Below are positions 11,001 to 19,608 of a DNA stretch of 64,000 nt, one piece after another (the first letter of the stretch is position 1; every line of letters starts with the position of its first letter). Both the position numbers and the translations under genes were made by a program. Location of the stretch: NCBI GenBank assembly GCA_964035575.1, contig OZ037931.1:71567-135566 (forward strand), written 5' to 3'. The notes below the pieces were generated by a model. It was not told the origin of the DNA and ran no database searches. It was given only the letters and a program-made list of their open reading frames with translations. This DNA is from Rhynchopus sp. YZ270_cl-10 (Eukaryota > Euglenozoa > Diplonemea > Diplonemida > Diplonemidae).

Positions 11001-14000
11001 TTTCTATGAGCTGTACATCACGACAGACTTTGCAAAGCAGTCGCTGTTAACGCTGCAGTCTCTCGAACAGAACCCTGGACAGTCGCTTCCGTCAAGCCCG
11101 AAAAACAAGAAGAATGCTAAATCTGAGGTCACCGTGAACACAGTGTTCTCACACTACCTACGCAACCAGAAGAGCAACAAAGTGAAGAAGCGCTTCTCGC
11201 TTGAGGACGACATCGACGACATAGAAAACCCCTTCAGCTCTGCGACGTACCTGGCTGGCGAGTGTTTGATGGAGCTGCGCAACATGGTGCCCATGATGAT
11301 CAATCGTCTGTCACGCTTGAAGACCTTAACCGAAGCTGACCGACAGGTCTTGGATGTGTTTGAAACCACGGACCGGAAGCTGCTGAGCCAACAGATCAAA
11401 TGCACCATTGCACGCGTACGAGGAAGGGTGGGGCTGGACGTTCGCCTGAACAAAATAGACCTGCAGATCCAAAAGCGTACACGGCGTGGTGTTGTGGCGC
11501 GGGACGACAGTGAGGATGAGTGGGACGAGGAGCAGGAGGACTCTCACCAGCGCGAGGTCTCAAGGCTCAAGCAGATTGAAGTTGACCTGCTTCAGCAACG
11601 TGCCGTGTATCTGAAGACCGAAGGCAAGAGCACTGTCGCCATCCACCGACGACGCTTCGATGCCTTCAGCCGAGTAGCAGAGATATACGCCAAACACAAC
11701 ATCGCCACCAAGCTTGATGAGGCCTTCAACACTGCAGCGGAAGCCAAAGAAGCCAGAGAAGCTAAAGAAGCCAAAGAAGCAAAGGAAGCCAAGGAGGCTC
11801 CTCCCGCCCCTAAAGAAGAGCCGTTACCGTCAGGGAAAAAAGGTGGGAAGGCAGGAAGGCAAAAGGGAAAGCCTGGGACAAAGGGCGGAAAGCATGTTGG
11901 AGACGCAGACGCTTCAGTGGAAGAGAAGAAGGGAGCGAAGGGCGTTGAGAAAGACAAAGAGAAGGAGAAGGAGAAGGAGATAAGCAAAGACAAAGAGAAG
12001 GACGCCAAGAGGGTTAGAGATCAGGAGGAGCAAGTGAACGAGGAGTGCAAAAAGGAGGTCTCAATACTGAAGGAACAGCTCAGCAAAAATATCGAGCAGC
12101 TGCAAGCGAAGGAAGACAGCTGCACCACCCTGGGGGAGAAGGTACGCTCCTTAGAAGCTGAAATACAAACACTTAAGGAGCATGCGAAGAGCACTGTGTC
12201 TGGAAGCAAAAAGGGTGCAGACACAGCAACCAAGACAAAGCCTCCTGTCACACCCACCCAGAAGAAGACGTCACCGCAGAAGGCGAAGCACTCCGAGCAA
12301 CAGGAACCACCAGCTGCCATTTCCAACGAGGCTGACATCAACTCCCATGTCATCGAAATACCTGTCATTGTGCAGAAACCGAGTTTGCACGTTACAGAAT
12401 ATTTCACAGCAATGGCCGCAACATTGCCGCCTGTGACCATAGATGAAGGGTGTGACTGTTCAGTAGCAACTGCTTCTGCTGCAGTGCAGGTGCAATGCAG
12501 CACCACGCATGCATCTGTAGAGACTATACCAAAGACGTATGCATCGGTGGGCACCGTAGCCCTCCCGGACAAACCGATCAAACGAGCTGCCTCACCTTCA
12601 ATACGTGTCACGCGAGCAGCATGCACACAGTGCCCCGAAGGTGAGTCTCTCTGTGCTGCATGCCTGCTCAATGTTACCTATGCTCCGTATTGCGCCGCCA
12701 CCGGCAAGCCGCACCTTCTACCCATGGTGGACGTCGCGACCGAGACGGAACTCATCTACTCAAACGAAGCCCCCTCGCTTGCCGTCTCGCCTGTGTTCAT
12801 GCCAGAGGACAGACCTGACCTGCTGATGTCTCCTCCCCCAGAGGAGGAGGAGCCAGCCGACGTTGTGGACATGCCGATGAGCGTTGGCGACTTGTCAAAG
12901 AAGCTGATTCCAGTGTCAACAGCTAGTGAAAAGTTGGGGTGTCCGGACTGTGGATATTTGCGCACCCTAAAGTACTGCCCAGAGAACGGAACGCTCCACG
13001 GAAAGTTCAGCAGAAACCAGAAGCTGATCACCACCAGTGTCGACCCTTCAGGGCTTCCCCAGGAAAGCGTTCAGGTGGAGTCACCCAGCGGGCGGCACCC
13101 ACCTCTGGTCAAGCGAGACACAGCTTTCCCTCGCCCAAGGGGATACGACATGCCCGATTCGCCGCCACGTTCAGTGGGTGAGAAACGATCACTAAGCCCA
13201 ACCCACTGCGACATGGGGAGCAGTTCTTTGGGGGGTGAGGTGAAAGTGCTGAACCGCCAGCTTCAGGTTACGTCGCGTGTACTGGAGTTGACGAAGCGTG
13301 AGAACCAGCGTCTGAGGGAGATCGCCTTGGTTGTGCCTCAGAACATTGTACAGCAGTGCAGGTCGCGCCCTGCGTCAGCCATACACAACAACATCCCGAA
13401 GGATGTGAAGGCAAGCCAGCCGCCCGCACAGCTCTCCCTTGCCCTCACACCTGACACACGTCTGCCGCCACGTGGCAACAGTGCCTCCTGCAGCCAAAGG
13501 TCGGGCACCAACCCGAGAAGCCTCAGTGCAAACACCCAACGCCCCCTCACTGCTGCGACACACTTCAGCGACGCCGGACAGAGACACCCCACAGAGAACG
13601 AGGCACCTCCCGACCCCACGAAGCTGCTCTTCCACGTGCAGAAGCAGAGCAAGTTTCTGTACTACCGCATGAAGATGTTCTTGGAGGACGTCATCAAGGA
13701 GACAGAGCAGGGCATCAACGCGACAGAGTCCTCACCGTACCAAGAGGACCTCATGCAGCAGAACAAAATCAAATTTGTGGGGCAGGACAGTGTGGTGCGC
13801 CCGTCGTCCTGCACGTCTGTGATGCTGCCTACGGAGAGAGAGACATCACAGCTGCCGTACGCGAGGCCACGGCACATTGAAGAGATCGACGAAATCATGG
13901 ACATGCCACCCAGGGTCAAGGATGCGCTCAAGCTCTTTGACACCCGCATGGACACCCTGTCGAGTGGAGAGTACGCAAAGCTCGAGGCAGGCTGGCGGCA

Positions 14001-14745
14001 GGTCGGCACAGAAAGGTTTTCCGAGCTTCAGTCGCTGCGCACGCAAAAGGACATTGAAGAACGCCTGCGTGGACACACATCAACAGTGTCGTACTGTGCG
14101 CCGCCCCAAAGGAGAGGTATCTCAACCCTGTCGCAGACGTCGTACAACTGTTATCCTGAGGGCATGCTGCCCACGGTGACACATCCGGGGGATATGTACT
14201 CAGGTGTAGTGAACTTTCTCTTGCGTCAGGCGACTCTTCTTGCGACAGGGAAGCCATGTCCGCCGCAACTCCAGCTTGGGATCAGGAACGGCTTCAACGG
14301 TGCGTCGCTCGACACACTGCAGAATGTGACTGCAGGCGACGGGGTCGCGCATATGGAGAAGATCTGCCGCACGCAGCAGCAGAGACCAGGGTCGGCTATG
14401 CGCGCTGAGGTGCAGGGGTCTGGGTTGGTCCCGTCCTTTACGAACAAGCGTGTCCATACGTATCAGAGCCAGCTGAACTCACGGCCTCAGTCATCGGACC
14501 TTAGTGTGCTGCAGGATCAATTCACCGCGCAAACGGGTGGGGCAATGAAGGAGACACTGCTTGAGAAAAGGGTTTCCAGCGGGCTGCGTTCTATTCATAC
14601 ATCTTCATGTACGGAAGACAACGCACCTGGCTCAGGAACAGTGCAGGCGCGTTGTGTTGACGAACGCGAATCAGGGTCATTAAGGGTTCGTCACCCAACG
14701 AGAATACGCTTGAAGAAGCCTGGCTGCAATGTGAGTGAAAAGTGA
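8086..14745 (+). CDS. Very large coiled-coil protein, 2,219 residues, possibly ciliary or basal body
   Basis: I do not recognise a named family. One uninterrupted frame starts at the first ATG, 8086, just 16 nt after an AG acceptor. Long heptad-rich coiled coils lie at about residues 480-760 and 830-1050, and further coil near 1305-1375. A Lys/Ala/Glu low-complexity stretch with repeated KEA (about 1218-1315) looks disordered. Near residues 1514-1545 is a cysteine cluster (CTQC, then CAAC, then a further Cys), and near 1620 a CPDC-x7-YC cluster; these could bind zinc. Between 1470 and 1490 short ASVET and ASVGT strings, and VATET near 1550, resemble dynein light chain (LC8) anchor motifs, which is speculative. 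The C-terminal third is Ser/Pro/Arg-rich with small helical segments. This composition is common in axonemal and centriolar proteins, but the role is inference only. Confidence 0.9.
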   Translation: MRLALKDEPKREMTASAHVAKVMATRQAGLDTRHDLKRQRLYANVKTATPQILEDLVSGNVPLSVIENLKSRKLADLKPATERSDHLPGMPPIIPNMHCASSSKSKQLHSTMDYCRGLVSESLRDSTARENPVQKEVKRFDMIRQELVKCLMPNPLGDSTRPPETFLRSAAMRAGHDPADVSDTDSEPNDIKRALKDLSSPIPDGTDRDMDDLLKSVAKTHELRTVKDDFLQDLPLHNRERYIAHIRECELGDTGRVLESKAAVSNLLNNGDNNGALRRIIEGELFTWAGSCEGSGLRRVESNIDAELKRAEDDTMKNQTSEFERTRTDMLSANHQLSKAAGDMMSHLQGLQKNQRFFENYMMRTTTATNTTMSIAPDKPSTLAEQSKNGVGSCASISSLKPTRRRRSARSASRSAVVLKEDFQASEGTPATPSSEVLGTSGMDHSMLQGARLLTDAEAGSKEVLASSCDDQREVVQNLLSRRQEDVIRIKQEKESLESKYRRLVALLRAEVIFVKAKMEELRKSSNEVVRGIGYTEFWETTLAPEDLDKQINDTDTESLLHQLRQSINIASEAEREQLTSLREEVRRYKKTAEDAETQNALLKRTGDATKKAFQQEVKALRADLISLQEVVNDRDASLKAVNFRVHCCKEQYTELQTDLKVVKDDNNNLTNDLAMLQDSLSDTVPVSEHEDAIKKLQEQHQREMIAERLKRSAISNKLGEARKEIDAFPDRLREVEAQHGTELSKQSEETATVIKTRETLCLEWIDRVRKEVTFLCDLRETMQNVAPQHVRRYVFDTITTKLQSSIDILGVSNPLSSYLTGTKNPVNKEIEAAFEYLKPQLKLTLTGYKDDTQGNQLALLETEVMELREKNLHMTTERTNASNVSSELTAERDYARKLINHFCYLFRAAICTKLSLATLSQQQIRDEFTILPNFAEVKWTTEETNINDTMLAYISSKVELEKQKRAFKESAFYELYITTDFAKQSLLTLQSLEQNPGQSLPSSPKNKKNAKSEVTVNTVFSHYLRNQKSNKVKKRFSLEDDIDDIENPFSSATYLAGECLMELRNMVPMMINRLSRLKTLTEADRQVLDVFETTDRKLLSQQIKCTIARVRGRVGLDVRLNKIDLQIQKRTRRGVVARDDSEDEWDEEQEDSHQREVSRLKQIEVDLLQQRAVYLKTEGKSTVAIHRRRFDAFSRVAEIYAKHNIATKLDEAFNTAAEAKEAREAKEAKEAKEAKEAPPAPKEEPLPSGKKGGKAGRQKGKPGTKGGKHVGDADASVEEKKGAKGVEKDKEKEKEKEISKDKEKDAKRVRDQEEQVNEECKKEVSILKEQLSKNIEQLQAKEDSCTTLGEKVRSLEAEIQTLKEHAKSTVSGSKKGADTATKTKPPVTPTQKKTSPQKAKHSEQQEPPAAISNEADINSHVIEIPVIVQKPSLHVTEYFTAMAATLPPVTIDEGCDCSVATASAAVQVQCSTTHASVETIPKTYASVGTVALPDKPIKRAASPSIRVTRAACTQCPEGESLCAACLLNVTYAPYCAATGKPHLLPMVDVATETELIYSNEAPSLAVSPVFMPEDRPDLLMSPPPEEEEPADVVDMPMSVGDLSKKLIPVSTASEKLGCPDCGYLRTLKYCPENGTLHGKFSRNQKLITTSVDPSGLPQESVQVESPSGRHPPLVKRDTAFPRPRGYDMPDSPPRSVGEKRSLSPTHCDMGSSSLGGEVKVLNRQLQVTSRVLELTKRENQRLREIALVVPQNIVQQCRSRPASAIHNNIPKDVKASQPPAQLSLALTPDTRLPPRGNSASCSQRSGTNPRSLSANTQRPLTAATHFSDAGQRHPTENEAPPDPTKLLFHVQKQSKFLYYRMKMFLEDVIKETEQGINATESSPYQEDLMQQNKIKFVGQDSVVRPSSCTSVMLPTERETSQLPYARPRHIEEIDEIMDMPPRVKDALKLFDTRMDTLSSGEYAKLEAGWRQVGTERFSELQSLRTQKDIEERLRGHTSTVSYCAPPQRRGISTLSQTSYNCYPEGMLPTVTHPGDMYSGVVNFLLRQATLLATGKPCPPQLQLGIRNGFNGASLDTLQNVTAGDGVAHMEKICRTQQQRPGSAMRAEVQGSGLVPSFTNKRVHTYQSQLNSRPQSSDLSVLQDQFTAQTGGAMKETLLEKRVSSGLRSIHTSSCTEDNAPGSGTVQARCVDERESGSLRVRHPTRIRLKKPGCNVSEK

Positions 14746-14900
14746 AAACCCCACAGAACCTTGCTGCTTTCGCAGTGAGCGTTTTTTTGCCTTCAAACGA
14801 GAAAACGTCTAGAAATCTATTTTTTAAGAATCATGTTTCCCCTCCCCCAATCCTCTATCCCCCAATCCTCACTCCCCGCCACGACAGAAACAACACAACA

Positions 14901-15649
14901 ATGGGAGAATGCACGGTGACATGGGGGCTGGCTGGCGATCAAGACAGCTTAGAGGTAGCGCGAGGTACTGGGAGTAGCATTTCCTCAACAGAATTGCTGG
15001 ACGACATCCAGAAGAAGGTGGCCCCGGGGAAAAACGTTGTGGCGATTGTGCGTGACGTGGAAGGCAAGCAGGTGGTTGAGGGGTTGCAAATACCTGGTGG
15101 CACTCACTTGTCAGTGCAGAGGATTAGCAAGCAAATGCACGAGGAGATAGCACGATACATGTCGTTAGATTCCTTGTTAGAGCCAGCACCCCGGGTGCTT
15201 CCGAACACTTATGCGATGGAAGTGGACCAAGGGGACGTGCAGCAAGGTTCCCTCCCGCCTGCAGGTCAATTTCAGCAGTACCACGAGCCCCAGGCTCCTG
15301 ACGTCTCTATGGTGCCTCCTGAGCTTCTATGCCCTGTTACACGGAACCTTCTGACCGATGCTGTCGCACTGACTTGCTGTAATAACACAATTTCGAAGTC
15401 TTGTTTCCTCCCAGGACAACCGTGCCCGGTGTGTGGTGCCACCACAAGCATAGCACCTCCGGACAAGCGAGTGAGGAGACTGGCGCAAAAATATTTGCCG
15501 GTTCAGGTATGGAACAACACCCCGACAAAAAAACAACAAAAAACAACAACAACAACCGCCAAATAGAAAAAAATACTGACAATTTATACCGTAGCACACA
15601 GCAACTTCACAATACAACCCCCCTTCCTCTTCCCCCCCAACAGGAATAA
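14901..15649 (+). CDS. RBBP6: RBBP6/Mpe1-like DWNN and RING-type protein, two exons, short form
   Basis: Mpe1/RBBP6 proteins act in the pre-mRNA cleavage and polyadenylation complex. Residues 1-75 resemble the ubiquitin-like DWNN domain. After a Gln/Pro-rich linker, the segment from PPELLCPVT to CPVCG (residues 139-179) resembles the RBBP6 RING/U-box. Cysteines are C144, C159, C160, C168, C175 and C178. The usual second Cys of the first pair is Thr, so the metal site may be incomplete. The zinc knuckle usual between these domains is absent. The frame runs to a GTATGG donor at 15507. Splicing to CAG at 15643 gives one Glu and a stop (203 residues); unspliced, it reads on to 15566. The ATG lies only 155 nt after the previous stop and 13 nt after a CAG. 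Confidence 0.75.
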
Positions 15650-15862
15650 TGCGGAGGCCTCTATCGGGTTGGGGAGTAGTGGGGTGGTGGGTGGTGGGTG
15701 GTGGGTATTCTTAATGACGTTTGTTGCGACAGGGTTGGTGTGCTTCCTTCGCGAAGTGTTAGACGGGAGGGTGTGGGAATATCTCACAATAGGCACGGTT
15801 CTGATAAAACTGAAACCTCTACTCATGCCCCCTTTCCCCCCAGATGTTGTTCAGATGTAAAC

Positions 15863-15965
15863 CACGAAAATGGATGTAGGACTGCATGGTTAGGGGGGTC
15901 CACCCCGGAGCAGTGCAGATCATGTGCCAAGGTGCACTGTTCACGAGAGGGTTGTATTTCAAGGC
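15863..15965 (+). repeat. Motif-1 dispersed repeat, long copy
   Basis: The order is CGAAAATGGATGTAGG, a G-run facing a C-run around GTCCAC, CATGTGCCAAGG, GCACTG, TTCACGAGAGGG and TTGTATTTCAAGG. It shares its 5' half with the copy at 60044 and its 3' half with all others. About 100 bp long, it lies just upstream of NUP58. It may be SINE-like, but no clear pol III boxes were found. Confidence 0.8.
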
Positions 15966-16038
15966 AATTTCCCTTCATTTTTTCCCCATCTATTTCCAGA
16001 ACACACACAACCCGCTTTTTGGCGGGTTTCGAAACATA

Positions 16039-18284
16039 ATGTCTTTTGGTTTTGGTGCTGCAGCGTCCTCTGGCGGTGGCTTTGGAGGGTTTGGTGCGAG
16101 CACTGCTGCTTCTTCTGGTGGTGGGTTTGGAGGGTTTGGGGCCAGCACCGGTGGCGGGTTTGGCGCTGCCGCCCCTGCAAGCTCTGGTGGTGGGTTTGGT
16201 GGCTTGGGGGCTGCAAGCTCGGGAGGAGGCTTCGGAGGCTTTGGAGGGGGTGCAGCAGCAGCACCAGCATCAGGGGGTGGCTTTGGTGCCGCACCTGCGA
16301 CAGGTGGCTTTGGTGCTGCGCCCGCAGCAGGTGGCTTCGGTGCTGCCCCAGCAGCTGCCGCAGGGGGCTGGGGAGCAGCTCCAGCAGCAGGTATGCAGCA
16401 CAACTGTTTTTTCTCTCTCTCTTTTAATTTACCACGACACTCCGTCTTTTTTGTAACAAAGAGACAGCCCATTCATCCAACCCAACGTTGTTCCAGCACG
16501 ACAAACGAAAATGATACAAAAAGATGCCGAGAGGCACATTCATCGGAGTTTTCTCTTCTATGTTTTATATAAATTCATTCTGTATGATACCGATTGCAAT
16601 ATGCACTCACCCTCTGCCAAGAACGGGTACAATTTTTAGTGTCGTGAACAGAACACAACAAATGTCTCATCCCCTCCACCTCCACCCCCCTCTCCTATCC
16701 CCCAACAGGCGCCGCCGCAGCACCAGCCCAGGGCCTCCCTTCATGGGATTGGAGTCTTGCGGAGTTGGAAGAATACTCAAAGAAGCATAATACGCAGCAC
16801 TTCGCCTTGTTTCAGGATTTCTACAACAGACGAGCACATCATGACAAAACGGGGCGTGAAATCCTCTCGAAGGTGCAGGGCAGTGGAAGCAGTGGGCGGG
16901 GACGGCCGGCCCTTGAGTGGCTCCGGGAGATGGTGAACGAAGTGAAGACGCTGCGTGAGGGGCCGGAAAGCTCAATGAGCTTCTTGCGATATGCCGAACA
17001 GCTGCGACTGGACACAAAGGGAAATGACGGAGAAGGGGGGTTGAAGGCGCAGATCCGTGATCTCAGACAAATAACAGAAAGTGTTGAAGCGCGAGCACGT
17101 TCCGACCCATTGGCAACGACGGCACGTGAAGTGCAGCATGAACATGAGTTTGTGCTTCGTTGTGCAGAGGATATGGTGCGAAGAATCAATGAAGCGGGAC
17201 ATCAGCTCACAGCACTCCAAAGGGAGATCCAGTGTGCGCAGTCTGGCGGGAGTGTGTCCTCGAACACACTCGCAGAAGTGATTGAAAAACATTACCGCTT
17301 CTACACCATGCTTGCAGGCCGCACGCAGGACCTTAACGACCGTATAGATCCATTGCGTGAGAACTACAAATTGCAGCGCAACCTTCCTGCATCCTTCTTT
17401 GAAACGCTTCAGGTGTGTGTTTTTTTTTGTGTCTAACTTTACGTAATTTTAATGTTTGTTCTGGAAACCATTCTTATTTTTCTTTTTGGTAGGCACGGCG
17501 GGAAAAGCAAAGCGATGAGCTGCGCAACCGCTACAGCCACATCCACCGCAAGGCGGCGGAGGGTGCTGACGCTGTCGCTGCCGGTGCTGCGGGTGGGTTT
17601 GGTGCCTCGAGCGGCGCTGCAGCGGGTGGAGGTGGGTTCGGAGGCTTCGGGGCAGCAGCTGCGTCTGGTGGAGGGTTTGGCGCGAAGCCTGCAGCAGGCG
17701 GGTTTGGAGGCTTCGGTGCTGCTTCTTCCAGTGCTGCTGCTGGTGGGTTTGGGGGCTTTGGAGCTGCTTCCTCCAGTGCTGCAGCAGGCGGGTTTGGAGG
17801 TTTTGGTGCTGCGTCCTCCAGTGCTGCTGCTGCTGGTGGGTTTGGAGGCTTTGGCGCTGCTTCTTCCAGTGCTGCTGCGGGAGGATTTGGTGCTGCTGCG
17901 TCTGGTGGAGGGTTTGGTGCTGCTTCTTCTAGCGCTGCTGCTGGCGGGTTTGGAGGCTTCGGTGCTGCCTCTTCGGGTGCAGCGGCCCCTGCAGCTGGAG
18001 GCTTTGGTGCTGCTTCGTCAAGCGCTGCTGCAGGAGGGTTTGGCGGCTTTGGAGCGTCGTCGTCGGCGGCAGCGCCTGCGGGAGGTGGGTTTGGGGGCTT
18101 TGGTGCTGCGTCCTCATCAGCGCCTGCTGCAGGAGGGTTTGGTGCAGCCCCTGCAGCTGGTGGCTTTGGTGCTGCTTCATCTAGCGCTGCTGCAGGTGGT
18201 TTTGGCGGCTTCGGAGCTGCACCAGCAGCAGCAGGAGCAGCGCCTGCTGCTGGCGGCTTCGGGGGCTTTGGTATGGCTAAGTAG
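16039..18284 (+). CDS. NUP58: Nucleoporin NUP58/NUP45, FG repeats on both sides of a coiled-coil core
   Basis: This is a central-channel nucleoporin that would form the transport barrier with NUP62 and NUP54. Exons are 16039-16390, 16709-17412 and 17493-18284, with introns GTATGC...CAG (phase 1) and GTGTGT...TAG (phase 0). The product is 615 residues. Residues 1-118 carry about 13 FG repeats, mostly GGFGGFGA. The middle (about 120-370) is helical: it holds a run resembling the NUP58 segment with HEY/HEH, a long coiled coil, an LAxxIxxxY-F motif and the FET/FEALQ-RR end. The C-terminal 245 residues carry about 27 more FG repeats and end MAK. FG repeats on both flanks separate NUP58 from NUP54 and NUP62. 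The ATG lies 39 nt after a TTTCCAG acceptor. Confidence 0.92.
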
Positions 18285-19592
18285 AACCTCAAAAGCACCG
18301 TCAACATCCACCTGAATCAGATGCGTCCAAAAACCCTAATCAAGGACGCCCAGAACAAGGCGGTGGTGATGCGTCAAAACGGATGAAAAAATTCTAAAAA
18401 GGGAGGAAAAAAAACGAAAGAAAGGGAATAAAAGCAGGGTTGTTCCTTAGTGAGAGCGAGAACATGAAATTCTGGATTTCCCCCCCTCCTTTTTTCCTTG
18501 GGGGGTTTTATCTGATTTGTAGTGAGTTTCACTGTAGGTGGCACCACCACCCAGTTACCCAAATCTTTTATCTCTACGGCGCCATTTTGTATTCTCTTTT
18601 TCGCTCCGGAAAAAGCGACGTTGAAAAGTGCAAACGCCTCATCGGCGACGCAAGCACCGGTTCCACGCGGGTTATCGAACCCCCCCAAAGAACATTTCAT
18701 TGTCATGCACACAGATACCACGAGGGAAGTTGTATGCAGGTACATAATCATTTGCCCCATCCAAAAATAAAGTTCCCATCTTTTGGGAATCCCCTTGCAT
18801 TTTGCAGCCATAAAATGCAACTGCAAATTCCGGGCACGCGAAGCGCTCCCGGGGTTGGAACCCCCTACCCCCTTTTTTTTGAATTTCGAAAACGAGACCA
18901 TATTTCCAGAATTTTGCTGTTTTTTTCTTTTCGCTCCTAGAACAAAGGCCTACCCTGGTTAAAGGGGCGGGGGCGGGAGGGGTGAGTATATGGCGGAACT
19001 GCTCTGCCGGTGTTGTCGTCTCTGTTTGCTTTGACATTTATTTATTTTTTTAAAACCTGGTTTTTCTGTGTGTTTTTTTATTCTTTATTTTCTCTTGAAA
19101 GTATCATCCGACTAAGGTGTGACTGGACATGGCATGGGAGGGGACAGGGGCAGGGAATTAGATATCTGGGTCAGGTTTACTGTAGAATTTCAAATGCATG
19201 CCCTTGACAGACCCTTTTTTCCCAATCAAAATCCTTTCCAACCAAAAAACTGGAAAAGGTGAAGGGAAGAGAAACGTCAGTTGACCTCTCAATTCATGTC
19301 GTTGCGATATTATGTCAAACAACGAATGCACAAAGAGGATATGGACTGATGGTGGGGAGGGATGCAATTAAAAAAAATACGAAAAAAAAAAACAAAACAA
19401 ACAAAACAAAAGAAACGGGAATTGGGGGAGTTTTCAAGGCAAATAAGAAGGAAAAAAAAGGTGCATATTTCAAAAAATGAACCACTTTTTTTTAAAAAAT
19501 ATATTTGTCGCTACCACACCCCTTTTGTCAAACACCCCTACCAACTTCTGTACTCCCCTCTCCAGAAGAAAGTGATAAGTATCACTCACAAT
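18285..19592. other. Spacer between NUP58 and the giant gene
   Basis: Opposed open frames overlap at about 18374-18940, but neither shows a recognisable domain or a start context, so I call no gene. Near 18850 a GGGGTT and AACCCC pair forms a small hairpin. The last 60 bases are a pyrimidine tract ending in CCAG (19561-19565). Confidence 0.55.
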
Positions 19593-19608
19593 ATGATGTC
19601 TTGATGTG
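19593..19608 (+). promoter_or_regulatory. Minimal upstream ORFs before the giant gene
   Basis: Between the AG acceptor at 19565 and the main ATG at 19609 lie three more ATGs. Those at 19593 and 19596 share one frame and stop at 19602-19603 after two or three codons. The one at 19604 is followed at once by TGA, and that TGA overlaps the main ATG (ATGTGATG). Start-stop elements of this kind often reduce or gate initiation, if the proposed 5' end is right. Confidence 0.5.

Noticed and set aside
17531-18307. Pro/Ala-rich minus-strand frame
   Set aside because: It is the complement of the NUP58 FG-repeat exon.
18840-18875. tRNA T-arm-like GGGGTT...AACCCC on either strand
   Set aside because: The loop does not fit TTCRANY with a 5-bp stem, and no acceptor or anticodon arm can be drawn around it.
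18374-18940. Overlapping open frames on both strands in the NUP58-giant spacer
   Set aside because: Neither shows a recognisable domain, and codon use looks non-coding; they overlap on opposite strands.
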